DNA of 64,000 nucleotides from Myxococcus qinghaiensis (GTDB taxonomy: Bacteria; Myxococcota; Myxococcia; Myxococcales; Myxococcaceae). The notes under the pieces are model-generated. The model was not told the origin of the DNA, ran no database searches, and saw only the letters and a list, made by a program, of their open reading frames with translations. The position numbers and the translations under genes are program-made. This document shows positions 33,924 to 41,536 of the stretch, in pieces. Position 1 is the first letter of the stretch. Each line of letters starts with the position of its first letter. The stretch covers positions 124,001-188,000 of the forward strand of contig NZ_JAKCFA010000002.1 in the NCBI RefSeq assembly GCF_024198215.1, given 5' to 3'.

Positions 33924-36088
33924 CGTCGCTGAGCGCGTTTCCGTCGCCCGGAAGGTTGCTGCGTCATGCCGTGCGGCTCGTTCCCGCCGTCGCGGGGCTG
34001 GCCACCTTCCTCCACCTGGCGCGCGGCGGTTTCCGAGGCCTGCAGACGCTGGGCTGGACGGAGGCCGCGCTGGTGTTGTTCCTCCTCGTGGGCATCGCCG
34101 TGGCGGCGTGGCGCCGGGCCATGCGCGGCTCGGTGGGCGCGGTCATTGATTTGCGGGATGACCTGGAGCTGGGCGGCGGGCTGGTCGCCGCGGGCTTCAT
34201 CGTCGTGGCGATTGGGGGAGGGGAGCTGTTCCCCATCGTCTATCTCCTGATGGCGTTCCTGGTCGCCTTCCTGCCGCGCAACGCGGGGCTGACGCTGTTG
34301 GGCGTGGCGCTGGTGTTCGACGCGCTGGTGACGCTGGGCGGCCCGGTGCCGAACGGGGCGAGCTTCGCGATGCACTCGGCGTTCCTCGTGCTGTTCGCGG
34401 GCCTGTACCACCTGGTGCTGGCGTCGCGCATCGCCGTGGCGCGCCGGGCGGAGAACGACGCGGTGCAGAAGCGCATCCGCGAGGTGGAGGAGCGCGCGCG
34501 CACCTTCCGCCTGGTCAGCTCCGGCACGGCGGACAGCTTCAGCGGCATGAGCTCCGACGAGAAGTGGCTCGTCGCCTCGGTGAAGGAGATTGAAGGCGCG
34601 GTGCACGCGGCGCTGGAGATCGCCGAGACGGGCCTGCGCACCCACACCTGCGCGGCCTTCCTGCTCGCCTCCGACGACCGCAGCCTGAAGCTCTACGACT
34701 GCCGCTCCGGCTCCGAGCGGGTGCAGCGCGAGCGGTTCGGCGCGGGCGAGGGCATCATCGGCGGCGTGCTCAAGCGCCGCGCGCCGGTGCGGATGAACTC
34801 CCCCCAGGGACTCAAGGGCGTGACGTACTACGAGGGCAGCGGCCCCCACGTGCAGGCCCTGCTGGCGGTCCCCATCATCGAGGGCAGCGGCCTGGTGCGC
34901 GGCGTGCTCGTGGCGGACCGGCTGGCCCATGAGCCGTTCAGCGACCAGGACGAGAAGCTCCTGAGCACCATCGCCGGCGAGGTGCTGCGCTCCATCGAAG
35001 TCGAGCGGGTGATGAGCTACATCCGCAAGACGCGCGACGAGAAGGACCGGTTCTTCAAGGCCATCGAGGAGCTCAACCGCGCGGGCAGCCCGGAGCAGGT
35101 CTTCGTGGCGGTGCTGGAGAGCACCCGGCAGCTGGCGGGCCTGGACTTCTGCGCGGTGACGCTGGTGTCGGAAGTCGACGGCAAGCGGATGCACCGCGTG
35201 GCGCGGATGACGGGCGTGACGGCGCAGGGCAAGGCGCTGGAGGGCCGCTCCTTCCCGGACAACAACGGGTTGGTCGCCAACGTGGTGCGCTACGGCGCGC
35301 CGCTGCCGGGGCGGGACTTGAAGGCCATGGACCGCCAGGTCATCTTCGACGACGAGACGCAGATTCGCGGCCTGGGCGCGCTGAAGATCTTCCCGCTGGT
35401 GGCGGGCGACCGCATCCTGGGCACGCTGGTGGCGGGCTCGCGCAAGAAGGCGAACTTCGAGCAGGACGTGCTGCGGATGATCGAAGTCATCGCCATCCAG
35501 GCCGCGCAGGCGGTGCTGCGCGCACAGCTCTACGAGCAGATGGAGCGGATGGCGACGACGGACGGCCTCACCGGCCTGTTCAACCACCGCACCTTCCAGA
35601 CGAAGGCGGACGAGATTCTCGCGCAGGCGCGGCGCTACGAGCGCAAGTGCTCCGTCATCCTCACGGACGTGGACCACTTCAAGAGCGTCAACGACACCTA
35701 CGGCCACCCGACGGGAGACCAGGTGCTCAAGGGCGTGGCGCGCATCATCAAGTCCATGGCGCGCGACACGGACGTGGTGGCGCGCTACGGCGGCGAGGAG
35801 TTCGTCATCGTCATGCCGGAGACGGACGCGAAGGGCGCGTACACCATCTCCGAGCGGATTCGCGAGGCGGTGAAGGCGGAGATCTTCCAGACGGAGATGG
35901 GGCCCCTGCGCATCACCATGTCGCTGGGCATCGCCACCTTCCCGGACCACGGGATGGAGAAGCAGCAGCTCATCGACCTCGCCGACCAGTGCCTCTACCA
36001 CTCCAAGCGCAACGGCCGGAACCAGTCCGTCACCGTGGCGCAGATGCAGCAGGGTGGCCGGAAGCTCCAGGCCGTGGAAGCGTCGTAG
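33920..36088 (+). CDS. dmxA: Membrane diguanylate cyclase with two GAF domains, DmxA-like
   Basis: A 722-residue protein. Residues about 10-175 have about six hydrophobic helices; two GAF-like domains follow (about 215-365 and 385-530), then a GGDEF domain (about 545-705) with active site GGEEF and an inhibitory site RDTD five residues ahead of it. It makes cyclic di-GMP from GTP and can be feedback-inhibited. The layout matches DmxA, the Myxococcus cyclase that acts at cell division, and the 4-bp overlap with ftsB supports that. The symbol rests on architecture and context, not on an alignment. Confidence 0.88.
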   Translation: MTSLSAFPSPGRLLRHAVRLVPAVAGLATFLHLARGGFRGLQTLGWTEAALVLFLLVGIAVAAWRRAMRGSVGAVIDLRDDLELGGGLVAAGFIVVAIGGGELFPIVYLLMAFLVAFLPRNAGLTLLGVALVFDALVTLGGPVPNGASFAMHSAFLVLFAGLYHLVLASRIAVARRAENDAVQKRIREVEERARTFRLVSSGTADSFSGMSSDEKWLVASVKEIEGAVHAALEIAETGLRTHTCAAFLLASDDRSLKLYDCRSGSERVQRERFGAGEGIIGGVLKRRAPVRMNSPQGLKGVTYYEGSGPHVQALLAVPIIEGSGLVRGVLVADRLAHEPFSDQDEKLLSTIAGEVLRSIEVERVMSYIRKTRDEKDRFFKAIEELNRAGSPEQVFVAVLESTRQLAGLDFCAVTLVSEVDGKRMHRVARMTGVTAQGKALEGRSFPDNNGLVANVVRYGAPLPGRDLKAMDRQVIFDDETQIRGLGALKIFPLVAGDRILGTLVAGSRKKANFEQDVLRMIEVIAIQAAQAVLRAQLYEQMERMATTDGLTGLFNHRTFQTKADEILAQARRYERKCSVILTDVDHFKSVNDTYGHPTGDQVLKGVARIIKSMARDTDVVARYGGEEFVIVMPETDAKGAYTISERIREAVKAEIFQTEMGPLRITMSLGIATFPDHGMEKQQLIDLADQCLYHSKRNGRNQSVTVAQMQQGGRKLQAVEAS

Positions 36089-36100
36089 TCCCCCAGCCCC

Positions 36101-36137
36101 GGCTCGGAGAGCCCCTGTCTTCGGGACTCCCCGAGCC
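36101..36137. terminator. Long hairpin between convergent genes
   Basis: GGCTCGG (36101-36107) pairs with CCGAGCC (36131-36137). The stem continues inside as GAGcCCC (36109-36115) with GGGaCTC (36123-36129), with two mismatches and a 7-nt TGTCTTC loop. It separates the cyclase from the convergent di-heme oxidoreductase gene. No T-run is seen. Confidence 0.65.
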
Positions 36138-36166
36138 CAAGTCGAACGGCCCTTGTGGGTCGACGA

Positions 36167-38416
36167 CTACAGCGACTGGAGGAACTTCAGCAGCGCGGCG
36201 CGATCCGCGGAGTTCATCGCGACGAAGGCGTTCTTGGAGGCGTTGCCCTCGCCCCCGTGCCAGAGGATGGCCTCTGTGAGGTTGCGAGCGCGACCGTCAT
36301 GCAGGTACGCCTCGCCGCCGCTGACGCCCGCCGTCAGGCCGATGCCCCACAAGGGGGGCGTGCGCCACTCGGCGCCGGAGGCGATGCCTTCGGGCAGGTT
36401 GTCCGCCAGGTCCGCGCCCATGTCGTGCAGGAGCAGGTCCGTGTACGGGCGGATGGTCTGCCCGCGCAGCTCCGCGTTCGGGTGGAAGGCGCTGGTGGTG
36501 AGCGAGGCCGCGTGGCACTTCGCGCAGCCCGCGTTCGCGAACAGCGTCTCGCCGCGCAGGGCGGTGGTGTCGCGCAAGTCTCGCCGCGCGGGCACGCCGA
36601 GCAGCGCCACGTAGCGCACCATCTTGTCCAGGTCCGTGTTGTTCAGCTCCTGGCTGGAACCCGCGCACCCCTGCTGCGAGGGGCCGCAGTCGCCGGTGGG
36701 GAACACGGCGCTGGTGACGCCGATGTCCCGGTTGAGGGCCTCGGCCACCTGGTGCTTGAGCCGGGCGATGCCGGCCTTCCACCCGAAGCGCCCCAGCCGC
36801 GTCTGGCCCGTCTCCGGGTCGACGACGGCCTGCATGCGGCCGGAGATGCCGTCACCGTTGCTGTCGTTCGGGTCCGCGAGCCCCGCGACGGTCGTCTCCG
36901 GTACCGCTTCCAGCAGGCCCAGGCCCACGAGCTGCGGCGTGATTCGCGCCGAGTGGTTCGTGGGGATGACGTTGAGGAAGCTGTAGTTGGGCCGGCGCAG
37001 CTCGTAGCCCGTGCCGTCCGCGAACTGGCCCGTCCGGGTGGTCCAGCTGGCGATGCGCACGTCCGCCTCGGGCGTGCCGCTGGTGCTGCGCGGCTGGAGA
37101 CGGAAGCCCAGGAACGGGTCCGCCGTCACCGTGGAGCCGTTCACCCGGCCCACCTTGACGACGTAGTTGCCCAGGGTGGTGTTGACGGCGGGCGGCAGGC
37201 CTCGGCCATTCTGCACGTGGCAGGAGATGCAGGAGCGGGAGATGTAGTGAGGCCCCAGCTTGTTCACCTGCGACGACAAGCCGGGGTTGCCCGGCTCCGA
37301 GTGGCTGCCGTCGCTGAAGTCGGTGTGGTGCAGGCGACGGCCCTCGACGAAGGGCTGCGCGTTGACGGGCGCCATGTTCAGCGCCATCTGCAGGAACCGG
37401 TTCCTCGGCTCGTTGGAGTACGGGTAGTTCAGCGTGGTGCGGCCACCCGACCAGCCCGCCGCGGGGAGGGCGAAGGAGTCCAGGATGGCGCCCTGGCCCT
37501 CGAAGGGGACGATTCCCGCGCTGCCCACGATGTAGAGCAGGGCGCGGCCGTAGTAGTTGAAGCGGCCTTCCACCGGTTGCCGAAGGAAGACGCCGGCTTC
37601 GATCTCCATCCGGTCACCCACGCGGATGGCCCGGCCCTCCTTGGCGTTGAAGTTGACGCTCGCGGTGTAGAGGAAGTCGTTCACCCGCTCGAACGTCCCG
37701 TTGTGGAAGTACTCCGCCACGGTGTTGAGGCCGCGGAAGAAGGCGCGGAAGTTCGTGCCCTCGTGCGGATACACCGTGTGGAGATTCACCCGGATTTGAC
37801 TGCCGCCCTTGGCGACCTCGTCGAAGATTTCGAGCCAGAAGGTGCGGTTCTCGAAGTATCGCGCCAGGTAGTGGTCATACGCCTGGTACTGGGACTCGCG
37901 CGCGTGCCTGTCACGCACACGGTCGCCTACGCGGGTGATGAGCGCGGTCGCCGTGTCCTGCGTCGTCGCGGGCTCCAGCGCGGTGCCGCTGTTGAAGAGG
38001 GGGATGATGTTCCCCACGTCGGGCGGGGGCCCTGCGTCGGGGGTGCCGGTGCCGGCGTCCGGGGTGCCGGTGCCGGCGTCGGGTTGCGATGAGCCCGAGT
38101 GCGTGTAGCGCGCCCAGGTGGTGTCGTACGCGCAGTTACAGGCCACGTCCCAATAGGTGAAGGAGTAGTCGACGAAATCACCGGTGATGAGGCCGCTCAC
38201 CGTGAACTGGTTGCGGCCGCCGGTGACGACCATCCTCACGTTCTGCTGCAAACCGTTGTTCACCTTGTAGTGGATGTCTGCCCACGACGTGGTGTCGATG
38301 AAGAAGATGGCGGACGAGCCAGACGGCTGCGCGCCAGTGGTGGCGGCGCTCGCGGAACTGGCCGCGCAGGCCGCCATCAGCAATGCCACGGCCACTCCTG
38401 TTGCTCTCTTACGCAT
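36167..38416 (-). CDS. Di-heme oxidoreductase family protein with N-terminal binding module
   Basis: A 749-residue exported protein. The signal is about 1-25 and may carry a lipobox-like MAAC. Residues about 30-105 form a beta module (IHYKVNNGLQQNVRMVV, GDFVDYSFTYWD) that looks like a carbohydrate-binding module of the CBM56 kind. A Thr/Pro/Asp/Ala/Gly repeat linker follows. The rest is a di-heme thiol-oxidoreductase-like (DHOR/DUF1111) domain with two c-type heme sites, CISCH and CAKCH, so it is matured in the periplasm. Redox partner and substrate are unknown. GGAG lies before the start. Confidence 0.9.
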   Translation of the reverse strand: MRKRATGVAVALLMAACAASSASAATTGAQPSGSSAIFFIDTTSWADIHYKVNNGLQQNVRMVVTGGRNQFTVSGLITGDFVDYSFTYWDVACNCAYDTTWARYTHSGSSQPDAGTGTPDAGTGTPDAGPPPDVGNIIPLFNSGTALEPATTQDTATALITRVGDRVRDRHARESQYQAYDHYLARYFENRTFWLEIFDEVAKGGSQIRVNLHTVYPHEGTNFRAFFRGLNTVAEYFHNGTFERVNDFLYTASVNFNAKEGRAIRVGDRMEIEAGVFLRQPVEGRFNYYGRALLYIVGSAGIVPFEGQGAILDSFALPAAGWSGGRTTLNYPYSNEPRNRFLQMALNMAPVNAQPFVEGRRLHHTDFSDGSHSEPGNPGLSSQVNKLGPHYISRSCISCHVQNGRGLPPAVNTTLGNYVVKVGRVNGSTVTADPFLGFRLQPRSTSGTPEADVRIASWTTRTGQFADGTGYELRRPNYSFLNVIPTNHSARITPQLVGLGLLEAVPETTVAGLADPNDSNGDGISGRMQAVVDPETGQTRLGRFGWKAGIARLKHQVAEALNRDIGVTSAVFPTGDCGPSQQGCAGSSQELNNTDLDKMVRYVALLGVPARRDLRDTTALRGETLFANAGCAKCHAASLTTSAFHPNAELRGQTIRPYTDLLLHDMGADLADNLPEGIASGAEWRTPPLWGIGLTAGVSGGEAYLHDGRARNLTEAILWHGGEGNASKNAFVAMNSADRAALLKFLQSL

Positions 38417-38511
38417 GCGTGTTCTCCAGGGGGATCCTCCGCATGGTGGCTTCGGCTTTCTCCACCATCCGAAGGAAGTGGAGTGTTAGCCGAGAAGCCA
38501 AGAATTCCTAT

Positions 38512-38554
38512 GATGTTCGGAAAATTTATCTACTAGTGATATTTTCCGGACATC
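38512..38554. promoter_or_regulatory. 43-bp AT-rich palindrome
   Basis: The arms GATGTTCGGAAAAT (38512-38525) and ATTTTCCGGACATC (38541-38554) match at 13 of 14 positions, and symmetry continues weakly to a central ACTAGT. In all, 17 of 21 position pairs are complementary. It is among the most AT-rich spots in the window and lies between the divergent di-heme oxidoreductase and methyltransferase genes, 96 and 70 bp from their starts, so an operator is the simplest reading. Confidence 0.65.
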
Positions 38555-38623
38555 GGTGACAGCCCGGACTTGCGTCCTGATGCGTTGCGTTGAAGCGCGG
38601 CTGGGGCAGGATGCGCGCCGCTC

Positions 38624-39412
38624 ATGCCCCCCGTACCCCTGGCGGTGACGACCAGCACCAAGGTGGATGCCGCGCAGCTGCAGGAGGCGCGGGCCGTGGC
38701 GGCGCGGTGGGGGCTGCCGTTCCTGCCGCGTCGCGCGAAGGAGGGCATCGCCCCCTGGCTCGGGACGAAGGTGGAGGCCCTGCTGGTGGTGGGTGGGGAT
38801 GGGGTGACGCTGTGGGAGCCGGAGGGCTCCTTCGGGTTCCATGCGGGCATGGCGCACCTGCGGCTGATGCGCCTGCGGGCGGGAGAGCCGGACACCTTCG
38901 TGCGGGTGGCGGAGCTGCGCGCGGGGGACTCGGTGTTGGATTGCACGCTGGGCCTGGGGCAGGACGCGCTGGTGGCGTCGCTGGCGGTGGGCCCGTCCGG
39001 GCGCGTCGTCGGACTGGAGAAGAGCCTGGCGCTGTGCGCGGTGGCGGGGGAGGGGCTGCGGCGCTACGAGCGCGGGGCCGACTCGTGCGTGGTGGAGGTG
39101 GTGCACGCGGACGCGCGCGAGCACCTCAAGACGCTGCCGTCGGATTCGTTCGACGTGGTGTTCTTCGACCCGATGTTCGCGAAGCCGAAGAAGGCCCAGC
39201 CCGCGTTCGAGGTGCTGCGTCGCTTCGCGGAGCATGCGCCCTTGTCCGCGGAGACGCTCGAGGAAGGTCGACGCGTGGCGCGCCGCTGGGTGGTGGTGAA
39301 GGGCGCGCGCTACACGGATGACCTGCGCAAGCTCGGGCTCACTCCGGAGCCGCTGTCACGCTTCTCCGATGTCGCCTGGGGGCGCGTGGCCGCGCATCCC
39401 CAGACGACGTGA
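38624..39412 (+). CDS. RsmJ-like SAM-dependent methyltransferase
   Basis: A 262-residue protein. The SAM-binding motif I is VLDCTLGLGQDALVAS (about 105-120) and motif IV is VFFDPMFAKPKK, both close to the RsmJ/DUF548 group that modifies 16S rRNA. The N-terminal 95 residues form a separate small domain (VAARWGLPFLPRRAKEGI, WEPEGSFGFHAGMAHLR) also usual there. The actual substrate cannot be read from sequence. A single-gene unit divergent from the di-heme oxidoreductase. Confidence 0.87.
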   Translation: MPPVPLAVTTSTKVDAAQLQEARAVAARWGLPFLPRRAKEGIAPWLGTKVEALLVVGGDGVTLWEPEGSFGFHAGMAHLRLMRLRAGEPDTFVRVAELRAGDSVLDCTLGLGQDALVASLAVGPSGRVVGLEKSLALCAVAGEGLRRYERGADSCVVEVVHADAREHLKTLPSDSFDVVFFDPMFAKPKKAQPAFEVLRRFAEHAPLSAETLEEGRRVARRWVVVKGARYTDDLRKLGLTPEPLSRFSDVAWGRVAAHPQTT

Positions 39413-39427
39413 CACCGTCGCGAGCCG

Positions 39428-41140
39428 TCAGTCCTTCCCAGCGCCCTTGGGCGGACCTTCTCCACCCATGGGCGACAGCCGCGCGGACAGCGCACCGGCC
39501 TGCTCGTGCGGCATCTGGTCTCTCGGCGAGCGGTAGTACTGCATGGGCGAGTGATGCAGGAAGTTGGAGACGCGGCTCGTGTAGAGACACGCGTACTGCT
39601 CCACCTGGTAGCCGAAGCGGCTGTTCTCGTTGCCTTCCTTGAACAGCAGGCCCCAGTACGGGTTGAAGCCCTCCTCGACGTCCTCCTCCAGCGTGTCGGC
39701 GATGCCCGTCGCGTCCTTCAGCGCGCGACGCATCTTGTCCAGCTCCGACTTCAGCTGCCGGCGCTGCTCCTCCACCGACTCGCGCTCCTCGGGCGTCAGC
39801 GGCTCTCGCTCCAGCCGCCGCTCCAGGAGATTGAGCAGCGTCTTGTGGTGGTTGACCTCGTCATCCAGACGCTCGCGGAGGATCTCCATCTGGGTGAGGG
39901 TGCCAATCTCCTCGCGCCGCGTGGCGGTGTAGGTGATCTCATCTTCAATCTCCTGCACCACCATGCACGTGCGCCACAGCGACGACTTCTTCGACTTCAA
40001 GATGTCGCCGTAGATGTGGTCGCCGACGTACAGGATGTTCTCACCCCGGTAGCCCGTGAGTTCCTCGAAGCGCGCCAGGTTGCCGCCCGAGTACGCCTTC
40101 CCCCGGTCCAACGACGTGGCCTCGCCCACGGAGCGACCTTCCTCCGTCGACGTGTCCAGCTCCAGGAACGGCCGCGCGTCGGTGAAGAAGCCCGGCTTGC
40201 CCGCGGCCGTCACCACGACGTCGAAGTAGTTGCGCCAGCTCGGGTACTCCGGCAGCTGCCCGTCCAGCAGGTACTTCATCACCGCGTCCGTGTAGTCCCA
40301 CGCCGAGTTCGTCAGCAGGAACAACCGCTTCCCACCCGAGCGCAGCTTGTGCAGCGCGGGCCCCAGCTCCGGATCCAGGAACACGTACCGGCCCAGGTCC
40401 TTGCGCACCTCGCGCTTGAGCGAGTTGTCCCGGTGCACCGCGTCGATGGCCTCGCGGATGTCGTCGTAGAGCTTGCCGTAGTCGACGCTCTGCCCCAGCG
40501 ACTCCAGGAGTTCGATGATGCCCGCGAACAGGCACGTCTCCGGCAGCGCGAACAGCGTGTCGTTCCACGCGAACTGCGGGTTGCGCAGCCGCACGCGCTT
40601 GTTGCGGTACAGCTCCCGCTGCACCTCCGACTTCAACGGACGCAGCCCGTGGTACGCGCGGCCCACGTGGCCGAAGCGGTCCATCTTGAGGATGTTTCCG
40701 TTGAGGCGGTCCACCGCGAGCCCGCGCATCACGAAGTGGTGGTCGTAGAGCAGGTTCCCCACCAGCGGAGGGTAGTGGTACTCGCTGATGAGCTTGGCCA
40801 GCGTCATGTCGAACGACAGCTGCTCCAGCCGGCGCATGTGGTAGATGGCCAGCGTGTAGTCCATGTCGAAGCCAATCAGCTCGACGCCGGACATGCGCAG
40901 GTTGCGATTGACGAAGACCTCACGCGCCCTCGGCACGGTGTCCCGGGTGGGGGCACGCGGCGTGGTGAGCAGTCGCGTCAGTGCCTCATCCTCGAGGAGC
41001 TGCTGGGCGTGCTGGGCCGCTGACTCCGCGCGCGCGCGGTTGAGAGGTGAACGAAAGCTCCCATGCAGCGGGTCCGGAGAGGGCCCGCCGGGGATCGGAC
41101 GGAAGGGGGACAGGGTTGGAGCCACGGGACATCCACACAT
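39428..41140 (-). CDS. HAD-IG family 5'-nucleotidase
   Basis: A 570-residue member of the family of cytosolic purine 5'-nucleotidases. The HAD motif I is IGFDMDYTLAIY with both catalytic Asp, motif II is LLTNSAWDYTD, and the late acidic motif is VGDHIYGDI. A helical region near residues 430-490 (EEIGTLTQMEILRERLDDEV...) is typical for the group. I chose ATG 41140 because an earlier in-frame ATG at 41260 would run through the divergent gene at 41189. The 100 residues before motif I are poorly conserved, so the start could be later still. Confidence 0.9.
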   Translation of the reverse strand: MCGCPVAPTLSPFRPIPGGPSPDPLHGSFRSPLNRARAESAAQHAQQLLEDEALTRLLTTPRAPTRDTVPRAREVFVNRNLRMSGVELIGFDMDYTLAIYHMRRLEQLSFDMTLAKLISEYHYPPLVGNLLYDHHFVMRGLAVDRLNGNILKMDRFGHVGRAYHGLRPLKSEVQRELYRNKRVRLRNPQFAWNDTLFALPETCLFAGIIELLESLGQSVDYGKLYDDIREAIDAVHRDNSLKREVRKDLGRYVFLDPELGPALHKLRSGGKRLFLLTNSAWDYTDAVMKYLLDGQLPEYPSWRNYFDVVVTAAGKPGFFTDARPFLELDTSTEEGRSVGEATSLDRGKAYSGGNLARFEELTGYRGENILYVGDHIYGDILKSKKSSLWRTCMVVQEIEDEITYTATRREEIGTLTQMEILRERLDDEVNHHKTLLNLLERRLEREPLTPEERESVEEQRRQLKSELDKMRRALKDATGIADTLEEDVEEGFNPYWGLLFKEGNENSRFGYQVEQYACLYTSRVSNFLHHSPMQYYRSPRDQMPHEQAGALSARLSPMGGEGPPKGAGKD

Positions 41141-41188
41141 AACACGCGTACGTGTCCGCGGCTCGGTCCTTGAGGGCCCCCGACGGGC

Positions 41189-41536
41189 ATGGCACGCTCC
41201 TGGACCGCGATGCGTTCGCCCGTTCGACGTCAACCCTCGGAGTCTCCCGAGGAAGTCCATGCGCGCCTGGCCACCCGGGTCGCCGCGCTTGAAGACCGGG
41301 TGCGACGCCTGGAGGCCCGGCTGCGCGCCGCGGCTCCTCGTCCTGGCGTCAGTCCTGGGAGTCCCTCCTCCGGGCGGGCGGCCGAGCCCTCGACGACGGT
41401 GTCCCGGCGAGCGCGCCCGCGCTGTCCGGGCTGTACCCTGGAGCTGCCACCAGGCCGACGCGGCGAGTCGTGCGTCTGGTGTGGCTTCGTCTTCTCCGCA
41501 GTGCCCCGCCGCCGCCCGGCGCGAAAGAAGCGATGA
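41189..41536 (+). CDS. Coiled-coil/zinc-ribbon protein before the pseudokinase
   Basis: A 115-residue protein. A short coiled coil (about 26-48, LATRVAALEDRVRRLEARL) is followed by a Pro/Ser-rich stretch and a C-terminal zinc ribbon, CPGC at about 80 and CVWC at about 95, then a basic tail. The TGA overlaps the next ATG by four bases (ATGA at 41533), so it is translationally coupled to the pseudokinase. It may bind nucleic acid or serve as a partner of that protein. A second ATG at 41210 is an alternative start. Confidence 0.8.
   Translation: MARSWTAMRSPVRRQPSESPEEVHARLATRVAALEDRVRRLEARLRAAAPRPGVSPGSPSSGRAAEPSTTVSRRARPRCPGCTLELPPGRRGESCVWCGFVFSAVPRRRPARKKR

Noticed and set aside
41141-41260. 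Upstream start for the HAD-IG nucleotidase
   Set aside because: It would overlap the divergent zinc-ribbon gene by about 70 bases and adds a low-complexity Arg-rich stretch.
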